Assembly (NCBI RefSeq): GCF_030209355.1
Contig: NZ_JARVSF010000007.1
Span: forward strand, 1 to 64,000
Direction: 5' to 3'
Source of the DNA: Pseudarthrobacter sp. fls2-241-R2A-127
GTDB taxonomy: Bacteria > Actinomycetota > Actinomycetes > Actinomycetales > Micrococcaceae
DNA length: 64,000 bases
The notes under the pieces were generated by a model. It had not been told where the DNA came from. It saw nothing but the letters and a program-made list of their open reading frames with translations, and searched no databases. Shown piece by piece: positions 8,457 through 16,965 of the stretch. A program made the position numbers and the translations under genes. Position 1 is the first letter of the stretch; every line of letters begins with the position of its first letter.

Positions 8457-9532
8457 TGGCGTCGGCAGCAATCACGGAAAATCTGCCGGTCTCGGGGCCG
8501 GCGCTGGTGGCCCATGCCGCCGGTGACCTGCGGATCGATGAGGTCCCGCTGCCCCAGCCGGCGGAGGACGAAGCGGTGGTGGAGGTCGCGTTCGGCGGGA
8601 TTTGCGGGTCAGACCTGCATTACTGGCTGCATGGTGCGGCGGGGGAGTCGATCCTCAAGGCGCCGCTGGTCCTGGGCCACGAGATTTCCGGGACGGTGGT
8701 CCGGGCCGCAGCCAACGGAGCCGGCCCGGTGACGGGGACCGCCGTCGCCGTGCACCCGGCCACTCCGGGCCCCGGCGCCGCGCGCTACCCGGCAGACCGG
8801 CCCAACCTGTCCCCGGGATGCACGTATCTTGGCAGCGCCGCCCGCTTCCCGCACACGGACGGGGCGTTCAGCCGGTACGTGAACCTCCCCACCCGGATGC
8901 TCCGGGCGCTGCCGGATGGCCTTGACCTGCGCACCGCGGCCCTGATCGAACCGGCGTCCGTAGCCTGGCACGCCGTGTCCCGTGCCGGGGACGTCCGCGG
9001 AAAAACAGCGCTTGTCATCGGATCCGGGCCCATCGGTGCCTTCGCTGTTGCGGTCCTCAAACGCGCAGGCGCCGCGCGGATCACCGCCGTGGACCTGCAC
9101 CCCAAACCTTTGGACATCGCCCGCGCGGTCGGGGCCGATGAGGTGATTAACGCCGCCGACACTGCCGCGATCGCGGCCGTGGAGGCCGACGTCGTGATCG
9201 AATCCTCCGGCAACCACCACGGACTGGCCTCAGCCATTTCCGGCGCGGTCCGAGGTGGGACGGTGGTGATGGTGGGCCTGCTGCCCACCGGCGCGCAGCC
9301 GGTGCCCATCTCCCTGGCCATCACCCGCGAACTGGACCTCAAAGGATCCTTCCGCTTCAACGACGAAATCGACCAGGTGATCGACGCCCTCGCCGACGGT
9401 TCACTGCACATCGGCCCCGTCATCACGCACCAGTTCCCGCTCGCTGACGCCCTCCACGCCTTTGAAGTAGCCAAGGACTCCACCAGCTCCGGCAAAGTCC
9501 TCCTCAGCTTCGGCGCGGAAGGAAGCAGCTGA
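8456..9532 (+). CDS. idnD: L-idonate 5-dehydrogenase-like zinc MDR
   Basis: A 358-residue medium-chain dehydrogenase, starting at the ATG that overlaps the idnO stop. Catalytic zinc ligands are present: C50 (GGICGSDLHYW), H75/E76 (LGHE) and E165. The NAD motif GSGPIG is at 189-194 and D213 favours NAD. The resemblance to IdnD is clear at DLHYW and FPHTDGAF. Unusually, the four cysteines that bind structural zinc in IdnD are replaced by G105, A108, Y111 and S119. IdnD oxidises L-idonate to 5-ketogluconate, the substrate of IdnO, so the pair makes a two-step interconversion. It ends three bases from the convergent GntR gene. Confidence 0.86.
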   Translation: MASAAITENLPVSGPALVAHAAGDLRIDEVPLPQPAEDEAVVEVAFGGICGSDLHYWLHGAAGESILKAPLVLGHEISGTVVRAAANGAGPVTGTAVAVHPATPGPGAARYPADRPNLSPGCTYLGSAARFPHTDGAFSRYVNLPTRMLRALPDGLDLRTAALIEPASVAWHAVSRAGDVRGKTALVIGSGPIGAFAVAVLKRAGAARITAVDLHPKPLDIARAVGADEVINAADTAAIAAVEADVVIESSGNHHGLASAISGAVRGGTVVMVGLLPTGAQPVPISLAITRELDLKGSFRFNDEIDQVIDALADGSLHIGPVITHQFPLADALHAFEVAKDSTSSGKVLLSFGAEGSS

Positions 9533-9535
9533 GCG

Positions 9536-10261
9536 TCAGTGCCGGACGGGGATGAACACCCGCGGCTGCTCCGTCCACGTTTCGGCCATCTGGGACATGG
9601 TCCGGCGCATGATCCGGTCGGAGGCCTCGCGGGCAGCCGGGGCGTCCCCCTTGGCGATGGCTTCCGCTACGTCTTCGTGCCACTGAAGGGCGGCCTGGTG
9701 GGGATGGTCCGGCATCAGGCCGTGCACTGTCCGGCCGGTCAGTGTTTCTGCCACCTGCCCCATGAGGTTGGCGAACATTTCGTTGCCGGAGCCGGAGAGC
9801 AGCAGCGAATGGAAGCGGATGTCCAGTTCCAGGAACCGGGCAACTTCGCCCTTGTTCCCCGCATCCCGCATGGCACGGGCAACGTCGACGAGTTCCAGGC
9901 GCAGCGGCGCCGGTGCGTTCTCTGCCGCCAGCTCGGCTGCTGCAGGTTCCACCGCGGCGCGGAGTTCGGCCAGGGAGCGCAGCTGGGCGCCGCGCGCGTC
10001 GCTGGCCAGCCGCCACCGGATAACCTGCGGATCAAAGGGGTTCCAGCGGCTTGAAGGCAGCACCCGGATGCCAACCCGCTTGGTGGTTTCCACCAGCCCC
10101 AGGGACTGCAGGACGCGCACCGCTTCGCGGATTACCGAGCGGGATACCTTCAGTTCGTCCTCCAGCTGCTCGGCGAGCATGACGTGTCCCGCGGGGAGAT
10201 CCCCTGAGATGATCCGGGTGCCCAGGTTCTCGATGGCACGGTGGTGGAGGCTGCTGGTCAT
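9536..10261 (-). CDS. GntR-family regulator, FadR subfamily
   Basis: A 241-residue regulator with an N-terminal winged helix (about 5-70, recognition around SRSVIREAVRVL) and a C-terminal FCD domain that carries the usual D/H metal-ligand residues (LDIRFHSLLL, WHEDVAEAI). The ATG at 10261 gives the family's normal N terminus; upstream codons do not resemble it. It is convergent with idnD and divergent from gnd, so it probably regulates gnd, the idn genes, or both, in response to gluconate or a related acid. Inverted repeats in the 233-bp gap towards gnd are candidate operators. Confidence 0.92.
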   Translation of the reverse strand: MTSSLHHRAIENLGTRIISGDLPAGHVMLAEQLEDELKVSRSVIREAVRVLQSLGLVETTKRVGIRVLPSSRWNPFDPQVIRWRLASDARGAQLRSLAELRAAVEPAAAELAAENAPAPLRLELVDVARAMRDAGNKGEVARFLELDIRFHSLLLSGSGNEMFANLMGQVAETLTGRTVHGLMPDHPHQAALQWHEDVAEAIAKGDAPAAREASDRIMRRTMSQMAETWTEQPRVFIPVRH

Positions 10262-10367
10262 GCTGCTAAGCCTAGTTGCTGGCGAATGGTGGATCGCCGG
10301 GCGCCCGGGAACGCCGGGACAGGTGGGCGCCGCAGTCCTAGACTGGCACCGACACAATCGGGTTTCA

Positions 10368-10419
10368 TGACGCGGACGTTACTTTCGCGTCACCGCCGGA
10401 ATATATATGCTTTATTCCG
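10368..10419. promoter_or_regulatory. Two inverted repeats between gntR-type gene and gnd
   Basis: TGACGCG (10368-10374) pairs with CGCGTCA (10386-10392), spacer 11. CGGAATA (10397-10403) pairs with TATTCCG (10413-10419), spacer 9; its AT-rich centre includes TATATGCT, which could be a -10 element. Both are candidate operators for the adjacent GntR-family regulator. Not tested. Confidence 0.5.
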
Positions 10420-10494
10420 ACCCCCTGATATACCCCGGCAGCCAACCCGCACCGGAACCCTGGATCCGGGGCAAACAATGAATTGGAGTTATTG

Positions 10495-11931
10495 ATGTCT
10501 GCACACATCGGTGTCACCGGCCTCGCAGTGATGGGCGCCAACCTTGCCCGCAACCTCGCCCGCAACGGGTTCACGGTTGCCCTTCACAACCGGTCGGTGG
10601 AGAAGACCGACGCGCTCCTGGAGAAGCACGGCGCGGAAGGCGATTTCATCCGCACCGAATCCCTGCAGGAACTGGTCGATTCCCTGGAGAAGCCGCGCCG
10701 GGTACTGATCATGGTCAAGGCCGGAAAGCCGGTGGATTCGGTCATCGAGCAGCTGGAGCCGCTGCTGGAACCGGGCGACATCATCATCGACGCCGGCAAC
10801 TCGCACTACGAGGACACCCGCCGCCGCGAAGCCGCTCTGGCCAAGAAGGACCTGCACTTTGTGGGCGTCGGCGTATCCGGCGGCGAAGAAGGCGCACTGA
10901 ACGGCCCGTCCATCATGCCCGGCGGCTCCAAGGAGTCCTACAAGGCCCTCGGCCCGCTGCTGGAGAAGATTTCCGCAAAGGTGGACGGAGAGCCCTGCTG
11001 CGCATGGATTGGCACCGACGGCGCCGGCCACTTCGTCAAGATGGTCCACAACGGCATTGAATACGCCGACATGCAGGTCATCGGTGAAGCCTTCGACCTC
11101 CTGCGCTCGGGAGCCGGCATTGAGCCCGCCGAGCAGGCGAAGATCTTCTCCGAGTGGAACAAGGGTGACCTTTCGTCCTTCCTCATCGAGATCTCGGCCG
11201 AGGTCCTGGGCCATGTTGACGCCAAGACGGGCAAGCCGTTCGTCGACGTCGTGGTTGACGCCGCCGGCCAGAAGGGCACGGGCCGCTGGACCGTCATCTC
11301 TGCCCTGGAACTGGGCTCGCCGGTATCCGGCATCGCCGAATCCGTCTTCGCCCGCGCACTGTCCTCGCAGGCAGCACAGCGCAAGCTGGGCCAGGAACTG
11401 CTGGCCGGCAACGAGGCCACGGTGGAAATCCCGGAGACGTTCGTCGAGGACGTCCGCCAGGCGCTGTACGCCTCCAAGCTGGTCTCCTACGCGCAGGGCC
11501 TGGACATGCTCACCTCCGCAGCCAAGGAATACGGGTGGGACCTGAAGCTGGACGAAATCGCCTCCCTGTGGCGTGCCGGCTGCATCATCCGCGCAGAACT
11601 CCTCAAGGACATCACCAAGGCGTACGCCGCGGACGAGAAGCCGGCCAACCTGCTGTTCGCCCCGGCGTTCACCAAGGCCATCGGCGACGCACTCCCGGCG
11701 TGGCGCCGCGTTGTTGCCACCGCTGTGCAGCTCGGCATCCCGGTGCCGGTGTTCTCCTCCTCGCTGGCGTACTACGACGGCCTGCGCCGCAAGCGCGTTG
11801 CCGCCGCCCTCATCCAGGGCCAGCGCGACCTCTTCGGCGCCCACACCTATGGCCGCGTTGACACCGAGGGTACGTTCCACACCCTCTGGGGCGAGGACAA
11901 GTCCGAGGTCTCGGCCGTCGACACGCACTAG
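10495..11931 (+). CDS. gnd: 6-phosphogluconate dehydrogenase (decarboxylating)
   Basis: A 478-residue enzyme of the pentose phosphate pathway: 6-phosphogluconate + NADP+ to ribulose 5-phosphate + CO2. GLAVMG is at 9-14, N32/R33 fit NADP, and K182 and E189 (VKMVHNGIEYADMQ) are the catalytic pair. The length is that of the long, E. coli-type enzyme. The ATG at 10495 has GGAG six bases upstream; a TTG four codons earlier lacks one. It is divergent from the GntR regulator, which suggests sugar-acid control in addition to a housekeeping role. Confidence 0.96.
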   Translation: MSAHIGVTGLAVMGANLARNLARNGFTVALHNRSVEKTDALLEKHGAEGDFIRTESLQELVDSLEKPRRVLIMVKAGKPVDSVIEQLEPLLEPGDIIIDAGNSHYEDTRRREAALAKKDLHFVGVGVSGGEEGALNGPSIMPGGSKESYKALGPLLEKISAKVDGEPCCAWIGTDGAGHFVKMVHNGIEYADMQVIGEAFDLLRSGAGIEPAEQAKIFSEWNKGDLSSFLIEISAEVLGHVDAKTGKPFVDVVVDAAGQKGTGRWTVISALELGSPVSGIAESVFARALSSQAAQRKLGQELLAGNEATVEIPETFVEDVRQALYASKLVSYAQGLDMLTSAAKEYGWDLKLDEIASLWRAGCIIRAELLKDITKAYAADEKPANLLFAPAFTKAIGDALPAWRRVVATAVQLGIPVPVFSSSLAYYDGLRRKRVAAALIQGQRDLFGAHTYGRVDTEGTFHTLWGEDKSEVSAVDTH

Positions 11932-11952
11932 TCCACGCCGCTTCCGGCCCGG

Positions 11953-11989
11953 CGGCCGGCGCTTCCCGATACTCTGGGGGCGCCGGCCG
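11953..11989 (+). terminator. GC-rich hairpin after gnd
   Basis: A perfect 10-bp stem (CGGCCGGCGC with GCGCCGGCCG) with a 17-base loop begins 22 bases after the gnd stop. The downstream sequence is only moderately T-rich, so termination is plausible but not certain. Confidence 0.45.
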
Positions 11990-12065
11990 TTGGTGTTTCC
12001 GGCCGTAGCTGTCCTTTCATCCGTGCAGGCCGCCCTCCCGGTGCGCCGTCCCAAGGAGTCCCGCC

Positions 12066-12932
12066 ATGAACCAGCCCGTCGCTTTTGTCACCGGTGCGTC
12101 CACTGGAATCGGCTTTGAAGCTGCCCGGAAGCTCGCCGCGCACGGATTCACGGTGTACGCCGGCGCCCGCCGGGTGGAGAAAATGGAGCCGCTCAGGGCC
12201 GACGGCGTCCGTATCCTGGCGCTCGACGTGACGGATGAGGCGTCACTGGAGGCCGCCGTCGGGGAAGTCCTCGCGGCCCACGGCCGGATTGACGTGCTGG
12301 TCAACAACGCCGGCTACGGATCCTATGGCTCCCTCGAGGAGGTGGAGCCGGCCGAGGGGCGCCGGCAGTTTGCTGTCAATCTCTTCGGCCTGGCGCGGAT
12401 GACGCAACTCGTGCTGCCGGGCATGCGGTCCGCCGGCAGGGGGCGGATCATCAACATCTCCTCGATCGGCGGCAAGATGTACGAGCCGCTGGGCGCCTGG
12501 TACCACGCCACGAAGTTCGCGGTAGAGGGCCTTAGCGATTCGCTCCGTGTGGAGCTCAAACCGCACGGCATCGACGTGTCCATCATCGAACCGGGTGGCA
12601 CCCAGTCCGAGTGGGGCGCTATCGCCGCTGAGGGCCTGTTGGCCAATTCGGGCGCCGGACCGTACGCCGCCCAAGCCAAGGTGGTGGCGGCAGCGCTGGC
12701 TTCAACCGACGGTTCGGCGCTGTCCTCGCACCCTGCCGTGATTGCGGACGCGATCGTTCACGCCGCAACTTCGCCGAAGCCCAAGACCCGTTACCCGGTG
12801 GGCAAGGGCGCGGGGGCCATCCTGCTGCTGCGCCGGCTGCTTCCGGACCGCGCGTTCGACGCCGTGTTGTGGAACATCTACAAGCGCTTCCCCGGCCAGC
12901 AGGGCCCGCGGCCAGGTCAGGGAACGAACTAG
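12066..12932 (+). CDS. Short-chain dehydrogenase/reductase
   Basis: A 288-residue classical [11 protein letters not shown] is near residue 10, NNAG near 80, and the catalytic S-Y-K reads [16 protein letters not shown]39/R40 after strand 2 point to NADP(H). It has the 30-40 residue C-terminal extension common in retinol-dehydrogenase-like SDRs. GGAG is six to seven bases upstream of the ATG. It is a single gene, convergent with cysE and overlapping it by four bases. Substrate unknown. Confidence 0.85.
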   Translation: MNQPVAFVTGASTGIGFEAARKLAAHGFTVYAGARRVEKMEPLRADGVRILALDVTDEASLEAAVGEVLAAHGRIDVLVNNAGYGSYGSLEEVEPAEGRRQFAVNLFGLARMTQLVLPGMRSAGRGRIINISSIGGKMYEPLGAWYHATKFAVEGLSDSLRVELKPHGIDVSIIEPGGTQSEWGAIAAEGLLANSGAGPYAAQAKVVAAALASTDGSALSSHPAVIADAIVHAATSPKPKTRYPVGKGAGAILLLRRLLPDRAFDAVLWNIYKRFPGQQGPRPGQGTN

Positions 12933-13513
12933 ATCCGGTACTCGATATCGTATTCGGCCGGATCCACCGCGGGCTTGGTTTCCCGCTGGGCATCCCGGTG
13001 GCGCCACTTTGCAGGAACGCCGGTCACGATCGACTCCGGCGGCGCGTCCTTGACCACCACGGCGTTGGCACCAACGGCGCTGTCCCGGCCGATGGTGATG
13101 GGCCCCAGGATTTTGGCTCCGGCCCCGATCGTCACGCGGTCCCCGATGGTGGGGTGCCGTTTGATCCGCGCCAGCGAGCGGCCGCCCAGCGTGACGCCGT
13201 GGTAGATCATCACGTCCTCGCCAATTTCTGCGGTTTCGCCAATCACCACCCCCATGCCGTGATCGATGAAGAAGCGGCGGCCGACCGTGGCACCCGGATG
13301 GATCTCGATGCCGGTGGCGAACCTCCCCAGCTGCGACAGCAGCCGCGCCGGGAAGCGCAGCGAAGGGTTCTGCCACATCCGGTGCGTCAGCCGGTGGATC
13401 CAGATGGCGTGCAGGCCGGAATAGGCGAAAAAGTTCTCAAAAGAACCTCGAGCCGCCGGGTCGTGGGACCGGGCGGCCTCGAGGTCTTCTTTAAGTCTTG
13501 CGAAAAAGCCCAC
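12929..13513 (-). CDS. cysE: Serine O-acetyltransferase
   Basis: A 194-residue left-handed beta-helix acetyltransferase, of the short EpsC/plant-like form. It makes O-acetylserine from serine and acetyl-CoA. Hexapeptide repeats run from about residue 68 to 165, with the active-site histidines in [13 protein letters not shown] and [10 protein letters not shown]. The GTG start at 13513 follows an A-rich ribosome site. It lies 41 bp downstream of cysK on the same strand, so the product of this enzyme is used directly by its operon partner. The C-terminal tail ends in ..IEYRI; a terminal isoleucine is what CysK binds in cysteine synthase complexes. Confidence 0.94.
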   Translation of the reverse strand: MGFFARLKEDLEAARSHDPAARGSFENFFAYSGLHAIWIHRLTHRMWQNPSLRFPARLLSQLGRFATGIEIHPGATVGRRFFIDHGMGVVIGETAEIGEDVMIYHGVTLGGRSLARIKRHPTIGDRVTIGAGAKILGPITIGRDSAVGANAVVVKDAPPESIVTGVPAKWRHRDAQRETKPAVDPAEYDIEYRI

Positions 13514-13554
13514 AAAGTTCTTTCTACACGAAACGGGCGGGCAGCTGAGTCTGC

Positions 13555-14496
13555 TTAGCCCCGGATGTCGTCATACAGCACGGTGGAGATGTAACGCTCA
13601 CCGAAGTCGCAGACCACGGCCACGATCAGTTTGCCGGCGTTTTCGGGTCGCTTGGCCAGTTCCAGCGCTGCCCAGACGATGGCGCCCGAAGAGATGCCGC
13701 CCAGGATGCCTTCCTTGATGCCCAGCTCGCGGGCAACGCGGACCGAGTCCTCCAGCGTTGCGTCGATGACCTCATCGTAGACATTGGTGTCCAGCAGTTC
13801 CGGAACAAAGTTGGCGCCGAGGCCCTGGATCTTGTGCGGGCCTGGAGCGCCGCCGTTCAGGATGGGGGAGTCCTTGGGTTCCACGGCCACGATCTGGACG
13901 CCGGGCTTGCGCTCCTTAAGGACCTGTCCGACGCCGGTAATGGTTCCGCCGGTGCCGACGCCCGCCACGAAGATATCAACGGCACCGTCGGTGTCCTCCC
14001 AGACTTCCTCTGCCGTGGTCTTCCGGTGGATCTCCGGGTTGGCTTCGTTGGCAAACTGCTGTGCCCAGATGGAGTTCTCGGTGTTGGCCACGATCTCCTG
14101 GGCCTTTTCCACGGCACCGCGCATGCCCTCGGAGCCCGGGGTCAGAACGATCTCGGCGCCGAAGGCACGGAGCATGACGCGGCGTTCGGTGGACATGGTC
14201 TCCGGCATGGTGAGGATGACCTTGTACCCGCGGGCTGCACCCACCATGGCGAGGGCGATGCCCGTGTTGCCGGAGGTGCCCTCGACGATGGTGCCGCCGG
14301 GCTTCAGTGCACCCGACTTTTCCGCGGCATCGATGATGGCGACGCCGATACGGTCCTTGACGCTGTTGGCCGGGTTGTAGAACTCCAGCTTGACCGCAAC
14401 GGTGGCGTCCAGTCCCTCGCTGAGCCGGTTCAACCGAACCAGCGGGGTCCCGCCGACCAGTTGCGTTACATCGTCATAGATCCGTGCCATGTACAT
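13555..14496 (-). CDS. cysK: Cysteine synthase A (O-acetylserine sulfhydrylase)
   Basis: A PLP enzyme that makes cysteine from O-acetylserine and sulfide. The PLP lysine lies in NPANSVKDR (K45 counting from the second Met) and the phosphate-binding loop is GTSGNTG near 72. The full length is 313 residues if translated from 14496 or 311 from 14490; family members normally begin [11 protein letters not shown], but AGG is better spaced for the first ATG. It is the first gene of a cysK-cysE operon. A 7-bp inverted repeat lies 50 bp upstream. Confidence 0.95.
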   Translation of the reverse strand: MYMARIYDDVTQLVGGTPLVRLNRLSEGLDATVAVKLEFYNPANSVKDRIGVAIIDAAEKSGALKPGGTIVEGTSGNTGIALAMVGAARGYKVILTMPETMSTERRVMLRAFGAEIVLTPGSEGMRGAVEKAQEIVANTENSIWAQQFANEANPEIHRKTTAEEVWEDTDGAVDIFVAGVGTGGTITGVGQVLKERKPGVQIVAVEPKDSPILNGGAPGPHKIQGLGANFVPELLDTNVYDEVIDATLEDSVRVARELGIKEGILGGISSGAIVWAALELAKRPENAGKLIVAVVCDFGERYISTVLYDDIRG

Positions 14497-14545
14497 ACGC
14501 CTATCTCTAAGGGGTGAATACTGAGGTCAGCCTAACGAGGCCGCG

Positions 14546-14564
14546 TAACGCTGGCTAAGCGTTA
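14546..14564. promoter_or_regulatory. Inverted repeat between msrA and cysK
   Basis: TAACGCT-GGCTA-AGCGTTA has perfect 7-bp arms and overlaps the msrA stop codon. It could be a weak end-of-gene hairpin for msrA or an operator for cysK. There is no T tract. Confidence 0.35.
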
Positions 14565-15079
14565 AGCCATGCAGAGTAATATTTCCTGGCCTTGGCCAGC
14601 TTGGGGTTGATGATCACCTGGCAGTACCCCTGTTCGGGGTGCTTGGCGAAGTAGTCCTGGTGGAATTCCTCCGCCACGTGGAACCGGGGCAGGCGGCTGA
14701 CTTCGGTGACGATGGGATGCTTCCACAACGTCTGGTTGCGTTCGATCGCTTCCTCGAACAGGATCTTCTCCTCCGTGGTCTCGTAAAACATGGAGGATCT
14801 GTACTGGGTGCCGACGTCGTACCCTTGGCGGTTCAAGGTGGTGGGATCGTGCAGGGCGAAGAACATGTCCAGGATGACCTCGGCCGGAATGATCTCCTCG
14901 TCGAAGGTCACGGCCACAACCTCCGCGTGCCCCGTGGTTCCGCTGCACACCGAGTAGTAGTCGGGCTGGGGATCGTGGCCGCCGGTGTAGCCGGACACCA
15001 CCGATGTGACGCCCCTGGTCTTCTGGTAGACAGCGTCGAGGCACCAGAAGCAGCCCCCGCCAAGAACAAAAGTTTTCAT
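14555..15079 (-). CDS. msrA: Peptide methionine-S-sulfoxide reductase A
   Basis: A 174-residue repair enzyme that reduces the S-epimer of methionine sulfoxide in proteins. The catalytic motif GCFWC is at residues 9-13, with C10 nucleophilic. Further cysteines in YYSVCSG and GYCQV are candidates for resolving disulfides. Family length is normal. The start at 15079 gives the usual MKTFVLGGGCFWC; an 18-codon extension is open but not family-like. It is upstream of cysK on the same strand with a 58-bp gap, placing sulfur-amino-acid repair beside cysteine synthesis. Confidence 0.95.
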   Translation of the reverse strand: MKTFVLGGGCFWCLDAVYQKTRGVTSVVSGYTGGHDPQPDYYSVCSGTTGHAEVVAVTFDEEIIPAEVILDMFFALHDPTTLNRQGYDVGTQYRSSMFYETTEEKILFEEAIERNQTLWKHPIVTEVSRLPRFHVAEEFHQDYFAKHPEQGYCQVIINPKLAKARKYYSAWLNA

Positions 15080-15177
15080 GACCTCTTCAATGGTTGACGG
15101 CCCCGGATGATTCCCGCCGGCTCTTCCCGGCACCGCAACATGCGGCGCCGGGAAGGCGATGGGGTAAAACTAAGACT

Positions 15178-16101
15178 ATGGAACCTGTGGACACCGACGT
15201 TACCGGCCAGGCAGATCACGACGGCGAAGCCTCCTCCGACGCGCTGGCCCACGACAGTGCCGCCGAGGCGCCAACCCTGGCCGAATTGTTGCTTGCCGTT
15301 GAGGAGCTGTGGCCTGAATCGTTGGCGGAGAGCTGGGACGAGGTAGGGCTCGTGGCAGGCCACCCGTCTGCTCCCGTCAGCAAGGTGATGTTCGCGGTGG
15401 ACCCCACCCTTGACGTCATCGAAGAAGCCATTGAATGGGGTGCCGGCCTCCTCATTACCCACCACCCGCTGCTGCTGAAGGGTGTCACGTCGGTAGCCGC
15501 AACCACGGCAAAGGGCCGGGCTGTCCACCGGCTGATCGAGTCGGGGACGGCACTGCTGACCGTACACACCAATGGCGACTCCGCCGTCGGGGGCGTTTCC
15601 GACGTTCTGGCCGATGCGCTGGGACTGCAGGACGTCGCGCCGCTTACCGCCGCAGCCAACGGGCTGCCGGAGGAAGGCATTGGGCGGGTCGGCGACCTGG
15701 CGGACGCCATGAGCCTGGGTGATTTCGCTGCACGGGTGTTCGGCATCCTTCCCTCAGTGGCCGGGGGTGTTCGCGTTTCCGGGGACAAGGACGGCGTGGT
15801 GCGGCGGATCGCCGTGTGCGGAGGCGCCGGCGATTCCCTGTTTAACGAGGTCAGGGCCAGCAACGCGGACGTGTACGTCACCGCAGACCTTCGCCACCAC
15901 ACCGCTTCCGAGGCCCGGGAGGCTGCCCGCAATGGCCGGCCCTACTTGGTGGACGTCTCGCACTTTGCCAGTGAATGGCTGTGGTTGCCGGCCGCCGCCG
16001 CAGCCCTCGGCAATGTCCTGGCGGACCAGGGGCATGACCTGGAGATCCGGGTCAGCACCACCAACAGTGATCCGTGGGACTTCATCCTTACCCCGGGCTG
16101 A
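15178..16101 (+). CDS. Nif3-like dinuclear metal centre protein
   Basis: A 307-residue member of the Nif3/YbgI family (often annotated GTP cyclohydrolase 1 type 2; the cellular role is unsettled). Metal-binding features are THHPLLLKG near residue 100, HTNGD near 128 and DVSHFASE near 270. Residues 1-35 are an acidic, disordered extension. It is divergent from msrA. It is followed by the CT398-type coiled-coil protein, the same order as Rv2230c-Rv2229c in M. tuberculosis. Confidence 0.88.
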   Translation: MEPVDTDVTGQADHDGEASSDALAHDSAAEAPTLAELLLAVEELWPESLAESWDEVGLVAGHPSAPVSKVMFAVDPTLDVIEEAIEWGAGLLITHHPLLLKGVTSVAATTAKGRAVHRLIESGTALLTVHTNGDSAVGGVSDVLADALGLQDVAPLTAAANGLPEEGIGRVGDLADAMSLGDFAARVFGILPSVAGGVRVSGDKDGVVRRIAVCGGAGDSLFNEVRASNADVYVTADLRHHTASEAREAARNGRPYLVDVSHFASEWLWLPAAAAALGNVLADQGHDLEIRVSTTNSDPWDFILTPG

Positions 16102-16200
16102 GCCCGGCAGCGAGGCAACGGTGCAGGCCAGGCGATAGAGTCTAGGAAGCGCCGGTAGGGTGCCCGGCCCGAGGCCGGATGGGATCAAGCGGAGGTAACA

Positions 16201-16938
16201 GTGGCGAAGGCAGCACCGGCGGAACAGTTGAAGTTGCTCGAACTGCAAGGACTGGACGCCAGGCTGACCGGCCTCGCCAACCGCCGGCGGACGCTCGAAA
16301 ATGATCCCCGAATCAAGGACCTCGAAGCGGCGTTGTCCGTGGCCAATGGAGAACTGGGTGCTGCCAAGGTGGCGGTGCATGACGCCGAGTCCGCGCTCAA
16401 GCGGGCGGAAGCCGACGTCGAACAGGTTGCCTCGCGCATCGAACGCGACGAAGCCCGGCTCAACAGCGGCACCGGGCTTTCCAAGGACCTGGTGGCCTTG
16501 CAGAAGGATATTGAGTCGCTGAACAAGCGGCGCTCAGACCTCGAAGACGTGGAACTGGAAATCCTGGAGCGGCTGGACACGTTGCGGGAGCGGCAGGCCG
16601 CCCAGCAGGCGATCGTCGATGACATCCAGGGCTCGTTCGGCGCCATCCGGGCCGAGCTCGACGCAGCCCTCGCTGAAGTGGCCGCCGAGGCCGAAGAGCT
16701 CGTGGCCCGGCGCGCCGAATTCGCCGCAGGGCTGGATGCAGGCATGCTGGCCGTCTACGAAAAAACCCTCGCCAAGCGGGGCGTTGGCGCCGCGCGGCTC
16801 TTCCACGGGACGTCGGAGGCTTCGGGAATGAAGCTCAGCCCCGGCGACCTCGCCGAGATCAAGGCCGCCGCTGCCGACGACATCGTGTTCTGCCCCGACT
16901 CCGGCGCCATCCTGGTCCGCTCGGACGAGTGGGCCTGA
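16201..16938 (+). CDS. CT398-type coiled-coil protein with degenerate zinc ribbon
   Basis: A 245-residue protein with a GTG start preceded by GGAGGT. Residues 10-185 are strongly predicted coiled coil (heptad-rich, charged). The C-terminal 55 residues match the zinc ribbon of this family (usual CxGC..CxxC), but here the first pair reads FHGTSEASG and the second FCPDSGAI, so only one cysteine remains and zinc is unlikely to bind. The family has been linked to flagellar or RNA-related roles elsewhere; no function is established in actinobacteria. It is 99 bp after the Nif3-like gene and probably cotranscribed. Confidence 0.82.
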   Translation: MAKAAPAEQLKLLELQGLDARLTGLANRRRTLENDPRIKDLEAALSVANGELGAAKVAVHDAESALKRAEADVEQVASRIERDEARLNSGTGLSKDLVALQKDIESLNKRRSDLEDVELEILERLDTLRERQAAQQAIVDDIQGSFGAIRAELDAALAEVAAEAEELVARRAEFAAGLDAGMLAVYEKTLAKRGVGAARLFHGTSEASGMKLSPGDLAEIKAAAADDIVFCPDSGAILVRSDEWA

Positions 16939-16965
16939 CAACAGGCGACCGGCCCGGCCGCAGGC

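Noticed and set aside
13443..13492. Imperfect inverted repeat around CCTCGAG inside cysE
   Set aside because: It lies in coding sequence, has mismatches, and codes for ordinary cysE N-terminal residues.
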